Below, one piece after another: positions 10,901 to 62,355 of a DNA stretch of 64,000 nucleotides. Source of the DNA: Kryptolebias marmoratus (Eukaryota; Chordata; Actinopteri; Cyprinodontiformes; Rivulidae). The DNA lies in NCBI RefSeq assembly GCF_001649575.2, contig NC_051433.1, positions 15,357,655 to 15,421,654 of the forward strand, read 5' to 3'. Positions within the stretch are counted from its first letter, which is position 1; every line of letters begins with the position of its first letter. A program made the translations under genes and the position numbers. Under the pieces are notes generated by a model. The model had not been told where the DNA came from, did no database searches, and saw only the letters and a list, made by a program, of their open reading frames with translations.

Positions 10901-13601
10901 GTAGGAGCAACAGACTGTGTCTGATAGACACTGCTTCACATTATAATGGTGGAACTTATTACAGGGTAACACCTGTTGTTGATAAGTCCTGACGATGTTA
11001 TGACTTCTACTCCAAGTCCCATGAGTTCTCACAGGATGAACTTGTTTACAGGAGTGATGTTGAATTTTCTCCTCAAGGGAGCCAGACTGACTTGCTTTTC
11101 CCTGGCTCCTCCTTTAAGTCTAGTATTTCAATATCTCTAATATAAGCTCCTGTGTTGATTTTGAGGGACAGAGCTTTGATTCGGAGCTGGGACTGATGTT
11201 AATTGTTAATTGTCTTTAAGGCTCTCTGTGTGTCGTGCATCAGACATAAATAAACCTGTCTGAGTGATTTCATCAAACGGTGCCTGGAAATTGAGTTTCT
11301 TCCACGACAAGATTTAAATATGTGATCCTAAAGATACTGTAACTGTTCAGTTTTTATAAGTTTTGGAGAAAAGAAAAAAAAGAATGAAACTTTACTTGAA
11401 TGCGGCCATGTTGTTTACGATGACACCACCTGCTGTCTTCAGTCGGATGAAGAGGAGAGAGTGTGCAGCAGCTGCTAATGCTAGCTCAGAGAGCAGCAAA
11501 GGGCTTTTCACGGTCAGCTCTGGGATCAAACGTATTCTCAAACCGATTAGACAAGTGGGTTATTTTACAGAAGTGGTTATATAATGTTAGACGTAGATAT
11601 TGTGCCAATATCGGCTGGAGGGAGATAGCAACAAAGATACCAGGTGGTGTCAACGTAAGCGACGTGGCATCGTCCGAGCAAAATAAATTTGTCTAAATTT
11701 ATCAAACTAAACAGTATTTTACAATAACTTGTATTTATTTAGAGCTTTATATTCTTATAAAGCTGCTATAGATCAGTGACATTTATCCAGTGACCACAGA
11801 AAAGTAGATTCAGACTGTTCAACATGGTTCTCAGCCATCTTTAGCATGAGGAAAACTACACCCATATCTGATGTACACTGACACTTACTCACCATTATTC
11901 ACCCTGCAGAGTGAACACATTAAAGGGTTACTGTACTGTACTGTTACAGACACTGGTATAATTAATATTACTTTTAATATGATTATTAAATACGTTTGGC
12001 TGTACCAGTTCAACGCCTACATTCTTTGCCAATTACAGGGCCTATATATTACTACAGAGTAATACCGATTAAATAAAAATATGTAATGTAAACTAAGTGA
12101 CTGCATAAATATTCACCACTTTTAAAGTGACTGTCCTAGTTTAACTCAGAGAAAAGTACAAGTCAGGAGATGGATACAGAAGGATTTCCAAGGCCCTAAA
12201 CATCCCCAGGAGTTCTGTAAGAGCCATCATCGAGAACTGGAAGGAATATGGGGCGTGTGTAAATCTACCAGGAGCGGGCCGTCCACCGAGACACCCGGGA
12301 GCTCTCTGAGGGAGGTCCAAGCTCCGGCAGGTGAGATGGGGACAGACGCTTGTTGTACGTGTAAGTTGGACGTAGGTGTTTTGGGTGAGAGGAAAAGGGG
12401 AAGAAAGCAGTCACGGCTGTTATTTTGAGATGGCTCCAAAATGGCTCCAAGCGGACACGGACTGGAGCAGAGTTAACTGATAACAGCAGCGCTCTTGAAC
12501 AGTCCCTTATTTTACAAGAAAACAGGCCTCTGACTCCACAACCTAGCATTAGCACATCCAATGTGGAGCCTGATGCTGCACAAACACCTGTTGCTGTACA
12601 TATATATCTTAATGCTTTTGTTATTTTTCATGTCCTATTAACGCCGTGAGCCTTCAAGTTAATAAACGTGCCACTCTGAGACTTTGAACTTGGCTCATGT
12701 GGATTTCTATTACGCAAGTTTCTGTCCTTTTTCAGTAACCATTTCTCTGAGTTGAATCTGGACAGCCACTTTAAAGGGAGTGAAGGCTTTTTTTGAAATA
12801 TTTTCTGTAAAGAAGGCCCATTTATATTGACCATGATTGATTTATGACAGCAGTAAAAGCATAAAACATCCAAGGGGATAAATACTTTTTTCAGGCACTG
12901 TATAGAGTAGTAATTACCAGTAGAATATAGTACCAATAAGGGATCCATGTGTTCATTTTACAACAATACATCTGCTTGTACCTTCAGAAAAGGTGGTTTT
13001 ATTAACATAAAGGCTGCACTGAAGTTCACCTGTTCTCCTCAACATGGCTGCCTGCAGATGAACACATTATGGAGAATGAATGGATGACTGCACGTCCACT
13101 TACAGGTCTCAGTATGCGGTGCGCCTCCCTCAGGGTCTGCGGGATGTCCGTGACCGTGCACAGCACCAGGGTGCAGACAACAGCGTCCACGGACTCGTCC
13201 TCCACGGACGACATGTCCTCCCCCGTGGCCACCACGAACTTCTCGTACTTCAGGTGGTCGTTCTTCTTCACGTTTTCCGTCAGATAGTTCTGGAAGTGCG
13301 GGTTGGGGTCGGTGCAGATCACCCTGCAGGCCGGCGGGAAGAACTCGAAGTTGGCGCCGGTGCCGCAGCCGATCTCCAGGAGCGTGAGCTGCCCGCCGCC
13401 GGGCTTCTTGAACGCCGGCAGCCCGCGGAACAGCTCCGCTTTACAGTCGCGCATTCGCTTGTTGTAGTTCGCCGAGATGCGCTGGAAAAGAAACGGAGTG
13501 ACGCGTTTGTACAGCTTGTATAAACCGAGCGCGTGGATGACGTGCAGAGGCAGACACAACGCGTTCACCACGAAGGTCCAAAATCTGATGGGAAAACTCA
13601 T
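7987..13601 (-). CDS. mettl7a: Thiol methyltransferase 1A-like (METTL7A), paralogue B
   Basis: Two minus-strand exons: 13601-13104 (166 codons) and 8220-7987 (77 codons plus stop). The donor GTAAGT starts at 13103 and the acceptor AG is at 8222-8221, phase 0, the same junction as in paralogue A. They give 243 residues. Exon 1 has a hydrophobic N-terminus, SAM motif LLEIGCGTGANFEFFP, DPNPHF and CTLVLCTV, and ends HRILRP. Exon 2 begins GGAFFFLEHVVAEPSTWSYF and ends HHIFGHAVK. The role is as for paralogue A: membrane-anchored SAM-dependent thiol methylation, inferred from family. An in-frame ATG seven codons upstream (13622) is possible, but the start at 13601 matches the family. The 4.9 kb intron holds repeats, including a Tc1 remnant. 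The gene is head to head with scn8a, about 2.9 kb from its putative first exon. Confidence 0.92.
8741..8815 (-). repeat. tRNA-SINE fragment (antisense) in mettl7a-B intron
   Basis: Read on the minus strand, the segment has a box-A-like TGGTTAGCACGTTCACCTC and, about 30 bases on, a box-B-like GGTTCAATGCCC. That is the promoter half of a tRNA-derived SINE. No tail is visible. Confidence 0.55.
9785..10015 (+). repeat. Dispersed non-autonomous repeat family, copy 1
   Basis: Shares with the copies at about 14045, 26262, 36775, 37078 and 42048 the ordered phrases GACTCTCAGCTACTACCAC, then GGTTGACT...AGTTAATCAGCTGTAGATGTAC, then a TCATTAAAATC-like region (diverged here). No coding capacity is seen. 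The family is unnamed here; it behaves like an old SINE or MITE. Confidence 0.6.
10690..12090. other. mettl7a: Unassigned mettl7a-B intron sequence
   Basis: This stretch holds a G-rich/C-rich segment (10700-10800, including a run of about 10 C) and short open frames at 11363-11696 with no recognisable family. Nothing here is supportable as a gene. Confidence 0.4.
12095..12910 (+). mobile_element. Internally deleted Tc1/mariner-type transposon remnant
   Basis: From 12154 the + strand translates to a typical Tc1 transposase N-terminal helix-turn-helix: SGDGYRRISKALNIPRSSVR, then AIIENWKEYG and VNLPGAGRPP, ending at a stop near 12310. The left flank (ATATTCACC...TTTAAAGTGACTGTCCTA) and the right end (GGGGATAAATAC...CAGGCACTGTA, about 12875-12902) resemble Tc1 terminal repeats. 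No catalytic DDE part is present between them, so the copy is dead. It sits in the long mettl7a-B intron. Confidence 0.72.
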
Positions 13602-14044
13602 GGCTGCGCGTCCCGGCTCCACGTCCTGTCACAGCCTGTGGATTGTCACGAGCGACAAGAGCGTCAAGTTACCGAGAAGAGTCAAGGTCAAGCGGAACAT
13701 CCGGATTGGGCTTTCAAAATAAAAGCCCCGAAGCGCGCTGGCAGGATTGGGAAAACTGCGCGCTGACTCATTCAAAAACATGCGCACTTGTTTGTTTTAT
13801 TTTATTTTAAAGCTTTTAGTTGAACCTTTTCCCCTTAAAAAGTAAAGTGAGAACAACAAAAGCACTCTTTGGAAAACTTTTCAGATTCTTGACTGAAAAT
13901 GAGTGAACTCTAAAGGGGGGAAAGACCACCATTCCTGGAATGAATGCATATCACCCGCCTCCTTTCATGTCACAGCCTTAAACAAAGATCATTTCATGTC
14001 GCAGCTCTTTTGGTCAAACCTAAAAATAACAGGCCCAATGTCAT

Positions 14045-14300
14045 ATTGCGAGATGGCACTCAGACTAGTGTTGTGTGAATGACTCTCAGCTACTACCATG
14101 CCAAGTTTTAGCTCAGCATCTGTAAAAATGGCTGAGTTTTAGCTGGCTGTGGCGCCCACCTTGAGCTGTGTTCTCTCCAAAACTTACTTAGCTGTAGATG
14201 CTCATCCAGTCATTACTTTCTGTTAATTTCATCAGGGGTTTGTAAGATATAGTGCTAATAGTACAGACAAACGAAGCCACATTCATGGGTAAAAACATCG
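14045..14300 (+). repeat. Dispersed non-autonomous repeat family, copy 2
   Basis: Same ordered phrases as copy 1: GACTCTCAGCTACTACCA, then TTTTAGCTGGCTGTGGCGCC, then ACTTAGCTGTAGATGCTCAT and ATTACTTTCTGTTAATTTCA. Non-coding. Confidence 0.6.
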
Positions 14301-15639
14301 TCATTGAAAGTTGGTGAGATGTTTGTGGACCTTCAGTGGCTCCCGGACTCTCTGCAGCGTCTTTTGGTTGCGTTTGATTTCTTTATTTTTGTTTTTATAA
14401 TAAGATGTAGTTCACGTGTGATCCACTAGAGGGCGACAATGTTCGATCACTGAACATTTTGTGAAGTTATTCTTTAACCCCAACATGTCCAAGACTGAGG
14501 CCTGAAAGCTTGAAGTACAGCACTGTATAGACAAGCATTTGTGTTTCCAGAGTATTCCTCAATGCGTCATTTTAAACATAAAAATCCACATTTATATTAA
14601 TACATCATTGAGCAGAGTTTCTTTTGAATGTCATATTAGTTGTGTATCATATATAGAGTTGCTGATTGAAAACCCAGCATTACGAGTTTCATAAAAGGCC
14701 TCCGGTTGTAAAATTAGTTGCCCTCTAATGATAATGTTAGCAGTTCAGGCCACATGCTGACAGCTGGAAGGACTGTGTTTGGTTTATGACTCTTCATGTG
14801 AACCAGTAAACAACTTGTCAGCAGCAATGTAGCTCAGCTTTACCTGGAGTTCTACCATAAACGGGAACTAAGTTTTACTAAATTAACACTATTTTGTATT
14901 AAACGCTTGAACCCTGGTGTAAAAGTGACAAGTTAATTAGAAAGATCGAAAGGTTCATTTTAAGTGTTGCTCTTCTGCTGTTTTTGTTTTTTTACTGTGT
15001 TTGGAGCATCATAAAACTGCACCACAGTGCATTTACTGTAAATCTACACACTTTTCAACATCAAAATTACTTTAAGTGCTTGTTAGCTGTCTGTTTCCAT
15101 AAGAACAAACAAGAAAACTGAAATTAAAGTCTGAGTTATTAAATGACAGTGGCTGTATCTGGCAACTTATAAAGGAAACTTTATACAAAATAAAGAAATA
15201 AAGCTTTGTCAAAGGGGGTTATGGGAAGTCCTACACATTTATTTTATTATTAATATTATCTTTATTTAGAACTGAAAACAAAGAGAGTAGAAATTTGGCT
15301 ATATGACCTTTTTTTTACTGCAGTGTTGTAGCTACGAAACACATTGTGCCGTTTAGCATGATGTGTTTTCACCGATCTGAGATTCAAATTATAATATCAG
15401 GAACTCTGTTAATACCAGACCTTTTGTGTATCCTGCTCTGTGCATCCAGAAGAGTCTCATACACTTTATTTTCCACTTGATCTATTAGATGCCATTATCA
15501 TACATTGGGTTCATGGAGGATGATTTGGACTCTCACCATAAGCACAATGTAAATATGTAAAATGGAAGTGGAATGTATTGATTTGCAGTATAAGTGCTAT
15601 GTTTTGTTTGGCTATTAGAGCCCAACGTGATACATTCAA

Positions 15640-16008
15640 CTAGAGGTTGACTGATATGACTTTTTCCATGGCTGATGTCGATCTTTAGAAATCAAGGCAG
15701 ATAAACATCGTTATTTTGGTTATTATGTGTTTTTCATTTAACAAAATGTGACAATAATTATTTAACTTCAATAATTGTGTATTTATCAACTTCTAGAGGA
15801 TCTTGTACACCTAAAAGTAATGAACAGAAGAGCATTGTTGCTTTAAAAAACTGAAGTGTGGGCTATAGGCTGGTTGTAGCAGCTGTTGCTGCAGCTTCAT
15901 ATTCCTGTTTGGTTAAGTTTGTACAGGTATGGCACATTACTGATTTATTAAAAGTGGTCATATCGGCCCATTAAAATCAATTGGCCGAATAATCGGTCTA
16001 TCTTTACA
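15640..16008. repeat. MITE-like element with TAGAGGTTGACTGATAT terminal motif
   Basis: The left end CTAGAGGTTGACTGATATGA and the reverse complement of the right end (AATCGGTCTATCTTTAC) are imperfect inverted repeats of the form TAGAGGT-GACCGAT. The roughly 370 bp interior is non-coding. This form is typical of a non-autonomous DNA transposon common in fish. Confidence 0.55.
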
Positions 16009-16537
16009 CACAACAGAGTCATGTCTGATAGGCTAGCTCTTTTCCCCAGATGTTTCGAAGCGCTTTGAATGTCAAAGTTCAAAAGCAAAGATTAAATTAA
16101 GTCATTTTGTTCAAGTCATCAGATCCAATCCATACTTTCTAAAACTACAAAACGAACCGAAAAGAAAAATCATTCTGCCTCACAAAAGTTTTGCTCTGAT
16201 TGTTTTAGGGTGTCCCGTCCACTGTTCTCACATAAACTCTCATTAAAAGTTTCTGATTTGTTTTCTAACTTCCCAGTCCTAACAACAATATTTATATGTT
16301 TTTTTTTCGCAATAAATAAAAGAGCAAATATCCCGTGGCAGTACCAGCCCCAGCCAGACTCTGGGTGAGTGTGGTTTTGAAGGAGCAGTAAACAGTGTCT
16401 TATGTGCTTACGCTGCTGCGGTCTCTTCTCCGTTATTGAAACCGAAGGCATTTACCGACACTCCCTAACAATTTGCTGAGAGTCATCAATTATGCAGGGC
16501 AGCGGCACGCGCTGGGAAGGAAGGTAGCAGCAACAAT

Positions 16538-16612
16538 ATGGCGACAGCCGCAGTTACTCCCGACTCTTCCCTCCGTCTGCAGTTCGCCGACAGCTGCCGG
16601 GACATCTGTTAG
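16538..16612 (+). other. Small upstream ORF in putative first exon (24 codons)
   Basis: ATG at 16538 (context AATATGG) opens a 24-codon frame beginning MATAAVTPDSSLRL and ending in TAG at 16610-16612, just before the putative donor at 16625. If the exon is transcribed, this is an upstream ORF. No homology is recognised. Confidence 0.25.
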
Positions 16613-17037
16613 GACGAGGACAAAGTAAGTGGACACTTTTTCTCTTTCTTTGTGCGCTTTGCGGGGAGATTTCCCCGGCGCCGGGAGGGAGCTCCGTCGC
16701 ACTTTTTTTTTTTTCCCTCCAAGTGCCGCAGAGCGGTCCCTCTCTGGTTTCTCTCTCCTCAGCATCTTCTTCCTCCGCGGCGTCTCTGTTCGGGCGCACA
16801 GACGCGTGCCAAGGCGTGGGGTTAGAAGACGTGAGAAATGTGCGGGTTTTCCTTTAATATTATTAGTATTTTACACGGTGAAGACGTGCCGAGGTGCGTT
16901 TCTGCGGGGAAGGGGGGTCAACGGGGCTCCATGCAGGGAGTCAGGGAGTTGGCCTGCAGCTGGATGAAATATGACATCTCTCTCTCTCTGTCGGGATGGA
17001 GACGTGTACGCAGGTGGAGGCAAACTTCTCCGAGTGC

Positions 17038-17069
<32 letters not shown>

Positions 17070-17454
17070 NNNNNNNNNNNNNNNNNNNNNNNNNNNNNNN
17101 NNNNNNNNNNNNNNNNNNNNNNNNNNNNNNNNNNNNNNNNNNNNNNNNNNNNNNNNNNNNNNNNNNNNNNNNNNNNNNNNNNNNNNNNNNNNNNNNNNNN
17201 NNNNNNNNNNNNNNNNNNNNNNNNNNNNNNNNNNNNNNNNNNNNNNNNNNNNNNNNNNNNNNNNNNNNNNNNNNNNNNNNNNNNNNNNNNNNNNNNNNNN
17301 NNNNNNNNNNNNNNNNNNNNNNNNNNNNNNNNNNNNNNNNNNNNNNNNNNNNNNNNNNNNNNNNNNNNNNNNNNNNNNNNNNNNNNNNNNNNNNNNNNNN
17401 NNNNNNNNNNNNNNNNNNNNNNNNNNNNNNNNNNNNNNNNNNNNNNNNNNNNNN
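17070..17454. other. Assembly gap (N run)
   Basis: Run of N, preceded by an A homopolymer of about 30 bases and followed by a C run. The gap falls inside the CpG-rich scn8a 5' region and may hide further promoter or exon sequence. Confidence 0.99.
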
Positions 17455-17795
17455 CCCCCCAACACACACGCACAAGCACACCGCGCGCTGCCTGATCTCC
17501 GAGCCCCATCATGGGCGCGGTCCAGTCCCTCCTGTTTGCAAACATTTCATCTGATGTAACATTGGTGTAAGTTCGCGTGCGCGGCTCGAGCTGGTGCAGA
17601 TTTGGAGCTGTCAGGACCCAGATCCCAGATTGTGGATCGAACTGACCTACTTGGAGTCAGAACCTATAGCAGCAGACTGCAGCATCCTGGGCGTTTTGGC
17701 CCTATAGGAATAACGACTCCGCGCTCCGGATTACGAGCCTTTCGCAGAGGACTGCAGGCTTCAGATGGAGAACAACACTCAGGACATGGTAATAA

Positions 17796-17833
<38 letters not shown>
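17796..17833. repeat. (TG)n-(GA)n compound microsatellite
   Basis: Direct reading: alternating TG for about 16 bases, then GA for about 22 bases. Confidence 0.95.
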
Positions 17834-18178
17834 CTACTGGGCTTCATCTCAAAGGAAGGAAGTTCTCCCTCATTAAAAAGACGGGGCTGGTTTGCCGTTT
17901 CTCAGCAGCCAGCTGTGCTATTCATCTCCATCCTCTGTCTTTTGAGACGCGCTCTCTTACAGAAATGTCCCGTTAATCTTTAGAAACCCCGTCTGCCTCT
18001 GGCATGTCCATGTGTTCAGTGACGCCGAGCTGAACTTTATTGGCACACGGAGCGAGCAGGGCTGTCTCTGGAGTTCAGGAGCGGTCCACTTGAGGCAGCT
18101 GCAAGCGGCTCGTACCATCTTCTCCTCACGAGCTCCGTTTGTATCCCCGCGACGTCCGGTAGGGGTAACCCCCCCCCC

Positions 18179-18253
18179 NNNNNNNNNNNNNNNNNNNNNN
18201 NNNNNNNNNNNNNNNNNNNNNNNNNNNNNNNNNNNNNNNNNNNNNNNNNNNNN
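18179..18253. other. Assembly gap (N run) flanked by C-rich sequence
   Basis: N run bordered on both sides by runs of C (CCCCCCCC before, CCCCCACCCACCACCCACC after). This suggests a C-rich tandem repeat that failed to assemble. Confidence 0.99.
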
Positions 18254-19463
18254 CCCCCACCCACCACCCACCACCCACCCTGTGAGGCGATCACAGGAGT
18301 GCGCAGAACTAAATAAGTCACCGAGTCGTTTCCGGGGAGCGCGCGCAGCCGCGGCTCGTTTGGATGCCTTTCCAAGGACGCAGCCGCACTCTCTCTTCAC
18401 GCGGCTGAACAAGAAAGCTGATCTTTTCCATTTTTGTGACTAGGAGGCTGCCTAACCTACAGAGGCTGTTATATTTCTGCATCAGCCTTTTATTTATTTA
18501 TTTGTTTTATTCGGGTTTTTTTTTTCCTTTTTGGCCCAGGGTGGAATAATCGTCTGAGACCAGTTTGGAGCTGCGCGCAAGGGATGGGAGGCTCTGTTGG
18601 CTAAATGCTGTAAGAGTGATGCGTAAGAGTGTTTCGGATTGAGCAGGGTTTTCTTATAGTTTATATCTGGTGGATGAAGCTGAGCTGAACTTGTAAAAAG
18701 CAGGCTGTCACAGTTTAGTGGTGTCCAGCAGAAAAGACTGGGTTTTGCTGCTGTATCGGGATGTATTGTAATGTACTGTGTTTTTACTCAGTCATCACAC
18801 AGTAAATATAAACAGCATGTTATCATCCTTACACACAAAACATTTGACTACATGTAATTTGTTGACTTAGAAAGAAGCAAGCAGCCTCTTGTGGAAAATG
18901 CTAAAGCATCATTTTATGTAACACCAGGAAGGATACTCAAAGGCTGCTCAGATCAAGCTTGGCCATTTTACCTTTTTTCTTTTTTAAGACACCTGGTTGT
19001 TGGATTTCTCTCTGCTCTCGAATTTCTTTTTACCTCTTTTTAACCAGCGTTTGGATTCCTAGTCCCATGTAAATCATTGTTTTGGGATGGAGAACTCTAT
19101 GGAAGTTAAAGTCACATCATGTGCAGCTGAATGAGGTTTCCACAGAAGACTGAGAGAATTTGTAATAAACTGGAATTTAAAGCAGTTTCTTGTTAAATTA
19201 ACTATTAGAATTTCCCACGTCATATATGCGATAAACCTAACCTATATTCCCACAGTTAATTGCTCAATCACAGTGTTTCTGACTCTGATTTAATTATAAA
19301 TATGGAATTAAAAAATCTGAAACATTTAAAAGATTTTACACATTTGTTATGCTTTATATTGTCATCCTCCATCTTATCCTCCTATCTGGTTTGTTTTGAG
19401 CTGCTGCTGTTGTTGTTGTCCTCTTCCACATCTAATCGCTCTGCATCCCTCTCCTCCTCTCAG

Positions 19464-19519
19464 AGCTGCATGTCGGGGATGGAAAACAAATAAAAAGGAA
19501 ATAGCTGCAGGATGAAAAC
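19464..19519 (+). promoter_or_regulatory. scn8a: scn8a 5' UTR segment with short uORF
   Basis: A pyrimidine tract and CAG at 19461-19463 suggest an acceptor, so 56 bases of 5' UTR precede the start codon. They contain ATG at 19470, opening the 7-codon frame MSGMENK (stop 19491-19493), and a second out-of-frame ATG at 19512, only eight bases before the real start. Confidence 0.5.
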
Positions 19520-58958
<39,439 letters not shown>

Positions 58959-61900
58959 GGGGCGTGGGGGGTGGATGAATAATCACATTAATAACAATAA
59001 AGTAATGTAACTTCAAGCAAAGTGAGAGGAAACACCCACACAGATGTACAGATTATTGCATTTGCAAGTAAAAAATAGTATTCAATAATTTTGTTTACAG
59101 ACGTCATTACTATATTGATGCAGAAGGAAGAAGCTCAGTCTGTGACAGCTTGAGGACTCAAACATGATCAGCATTCCATGGTGCATTGTTGTAACTTAAC
59201 AAAAGGCGATGGAAACAGAGAAGGAAATGTCTGGTGCTCATCTCCCACTAGTCTAAAGATAAGACAAGGAACTCTACACCAAGAGGTGGAATGCAAAACA
59301 GGAATTCAGCACCTCGATGCAAATGATGGATTCCTGAAGGAAACAGTTCTGTGAAAGGAAAACGAGAATGCTGTTCAATGTTCAAAGTGTCCTCTTAAAG
59401 CAGCCAAAGTGTTTCTGAGTCATTTATTGGTGACACACTCACTCTATGAGCAAACTCTATGATGACTTTTGAGTGAAAGAAAGACAAAGTCTTGAAAGTA
59501 ATTTTTTTTTCCGTTTTATTAAGGCTAGAATTTTTTGTTCGTTTGTTTTGTGTGCAGCAAAAAAATGCAAACAGATAAAAAAAGGACAGTATCCAATAGT
59601 TTGCCCATGCCACTCAACCTCCTCTACTCATTTTATCTTTGTTAATACCCACATCAAAATGCTTTCTTTTACATGGGCTTTTACACCAAACTGGTAAAAG
59701 GGTCTGTTTATCACGGGGCGGGAGGGGAGGTCAACTCGGGCCAAGGGCTTACATTTACTCAGAGAGATTTCCAAACAGTTACATAAATAATTGTGCTTGT
59801 TCAATGCATAGAAATGACTTGCATGATGGCATGTTTTTGATCAGAAATCTTGCATGAATTAACATAGTCCACGAGACACTAATACGCAGACCTCACCGGT
59901 GGCTCGAAGGTACGATTGAAACATTTTTCAGAAATTTGGCAAAGTTTAGAGGAATGTGGGCTGGTCACCTAAACTAGATCCGATTTTTAGCTCATCACTC
60001 AACACATTTCCACTGTTTAAATGATTACCTCTGCAGACAACAGAATGAAACTCATAACACCACCACCACAATGGCTCAGTGGGTAAAATGTAAGCACTTT
60101 CTTTTTCTGCTCTGGAGGTTTTGCGTGTAAGATGAAGAAAAGGATATCTGTGTGTATCAACGGACTGAGATGTTTGCTCATTTGTACTGAAATGTTTTTA
60201 AAAGTGCAACACTTTAAAGCTAAAGAGCTTGTGTTTCTCATTGTAATGTTGCAGCTCATCTGCCTTTATGTTTGTGTGAGCAGCACTTTGGGAGTCCAAC
60301 TCTAAGTGGATTGTGGGGATTTCACAGGTTTCTGTTTTTTGATGCTTCTCTGTGGGTGGTTAGACCTTTCTGAAAGGGCTAAGAAGAGTGTGGAGTTTTG
60401 TTTGACATCGTTTGATTTCTTTGAGCCTACTTGGAAATGTAAATCTATGTGTTTTTGTTGTTTTCTTCCTGAATGTAATTTCCTTGCTTTAATGCATGTC
60501 TTCTGTTATAAGCCACATTAAGCCATGAAGGGACCCGTCTTGTCAGGAGTTAGTGGTGTCCAGTTATAGAAAGAAACATTAATTATGTTTTGATGATAAG
60601 GACATTGTGTGTGGAGAAGCCAAAGAGATCTGCCTTGTTGTCTTGTTTTTTTGTTTTTTGTTTTTGTCCATTCAGTGGGACTGGGTGACGTCTGCCCTGC
60701 CCTTTATGTTTTGTTTTGTTTGCTTTGCTGTCTTTATTAGACAGAAAGACCCTACAAATGTATGCAATGCTTGAAAAAAAAAATCATCCCTTTTTCTCAG
60801 GAGATAATGTAGATGTACTATTAAGAGCTCTGCAACAAAATGCAACTGAATGTGATGAGAGTATATATGAAAATCACGTCTTATGTCTTTAGTTTTATAC
60901 CGTGCTGGTGGACAATGATCTTGGCCAGCTGTCTCAATCTTACAGCTGCCTGTTTATTGTTTTTTGGGGTTTTTTGGGCCAGTTTAGCACTTCCTGCTTC
61001 TGATGCTTTGAAATCTAGGGCTTAATAGAGATTGTGGATTACATCTGTGGCCAATTCAATCTGAACTGAGGTCTAGCCTCGATTCTAAACTAAATAAAAA
61101 TATTCACCCAAATAGCAAGCACGGGAGAGATGTCATGAGAGTGAACGAATGTGGTTCGAGCAGCACACATACAGAAGTAAAATGCTCAGAGGATAGCCCC
61201 CAAATTTTAGTATTTAACAAAAGCTCCTCCAACCCCCTTCTTATATTTTCTTCATATTGCTCAACTGGATAACAAATACCAAATATCAAACAAAGCACCG
61301 GATGCATTCTTAAGGTACTGTGAACCTAAGCACCGCAGCAGAGCTTTTAGCGCTTCCTGTTGTGCAGCGATGTCACTTTTCCTCTTTATGAACAAGTCCC
61401 TCATTTGTTTTCAACGCTCCATGCTCCAGCTGCTGCATGAGATCTCCAGAATCAGTGTGGGTGTCAACTTGAACCAAATAAAAATCTGAATGACAAGCAT
61501 AAAAGCTACCGCTGTCCATTTTCTCCCATGGATACAGCATCTCTACGACAAAAAAAACAAAAAATGAAAAAATCTGTAAAGCATTCATTTATTTAGTAAT
61601 AAATACATAAATTCATGCTTTTTTTGGTTGTTGTTCACAAACTGCAAAAAGCTAAAGCTGAACTTAAAAAAAAAACTATAGATAATGTAATATACTATTT
61701 TAAAAGCATGAGAATTTAATTTTTTTGTATATACAGGATTATTGAAAAAATAAAAAAAAACAAAAACAAAAACAAAACAAAAAAACCTTCAGCTTTTAGT
61801 TTAACACTAAATATAAATAACCGAAACTTGAATGGTTTCCAGCTGATGCCCCTTGCCACACTTGTTAAGCTGTGACACATTGTTAGATGGTTGAAATGTT

Positions 61901-62064
61901 TTTCAGTCATTTTACCCAGTAAGAAAGGAGATTAAGTTAAAAGAATCTATATTAAAAAGCAGAAGATGTATGTAAAACTGTATAAATCAATGCGTACATA
62001 TACAGAGCTATATTACATATATATTATATATATATTCTTTTATACACACATACCCCCCCCACAC

Positions 62065-62154
<90 letters not shown>

Positions 62155-62160
62155 ATATAT
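62065..62160. repeat. (TA)n microsatellite in scn8a 3' region
   Basis: About 90 bases of TA repeats with one ACATGTAT interruption near the right end. Confidence 0.95.
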
Positions 62161-62310
62161 GTCTGTGCTTGTGCCTGTGTGTGTTGAGTACTGTAGGAAC
62201 AAAAAATCCTTCATAGCAACCTCATTAAAATGCTTAGCACCTGCATCCACGGAATACCTGTAAAATTTATTGAGTACATTCAATATTTCATGTAGGTTTC
62301 ATTAAAATCC

Positions 62311-62311
62311 N

Positions 62312-62348
<37 letters not shown>

Positions 62349-62355
62349 ATATATA
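62311..62355. repeat. Second (TA)n tract with a single N
   Basis: One unresolved base at 62311, then about 40 bases of TA with ACATGTATATATA. It follows GTTTCATTAAAATCC, the end phrase of the dispersed repeat family. Confidence 0.9.

Larger units (their letters stand above)
13602..16480. other. Intergenic region, mettl7a-B to scn8a (head to head)
   Basis: No exons are recognised. The left 150 bp is moderately GC-rich and should contain the mettl7a-B promoter. A dispersed repeat (14045-14300) and a MITE-like element (15640-16008) lie inside. The remainder is AT-rich without recognisable structure. Confidence 0.5.
16480..18460 (+). promoter_or_regulatory. scn8a: CpG-rich region: probable scn8a promoter and non-coding first exon
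   Basis: Base composition changes sharply to GC- and CpG-rich from about 16490 to 18400, interrupted by two assembly gaps. A segment ending GGACGAGGACAAA is followed by a good donor GTAAGT at 16625, which would close a non-coding first exon near 16624. The next plausible acceptor in sense is CTCTCAG at 19457-19463, before the ATG exon. SCN8A genes are known to start from upstream non-coding exons. The assignment is inference from position and composition. The region could also drive the divergent mettl7a-B gene only weakly, since that start is 2.9 kb away. Confidence 0.45.

Noticed and set aside
13080..13523. + strand open frame of 147 codons
   Set aside because: Antisense of mettl7a-B exon 1; high GC of the real exon keeps the opposite strand free of stops.
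16838..17559. Long open frames on both strands near 17 kb
   Set aside because: They run through the N gap and are not real sequence.
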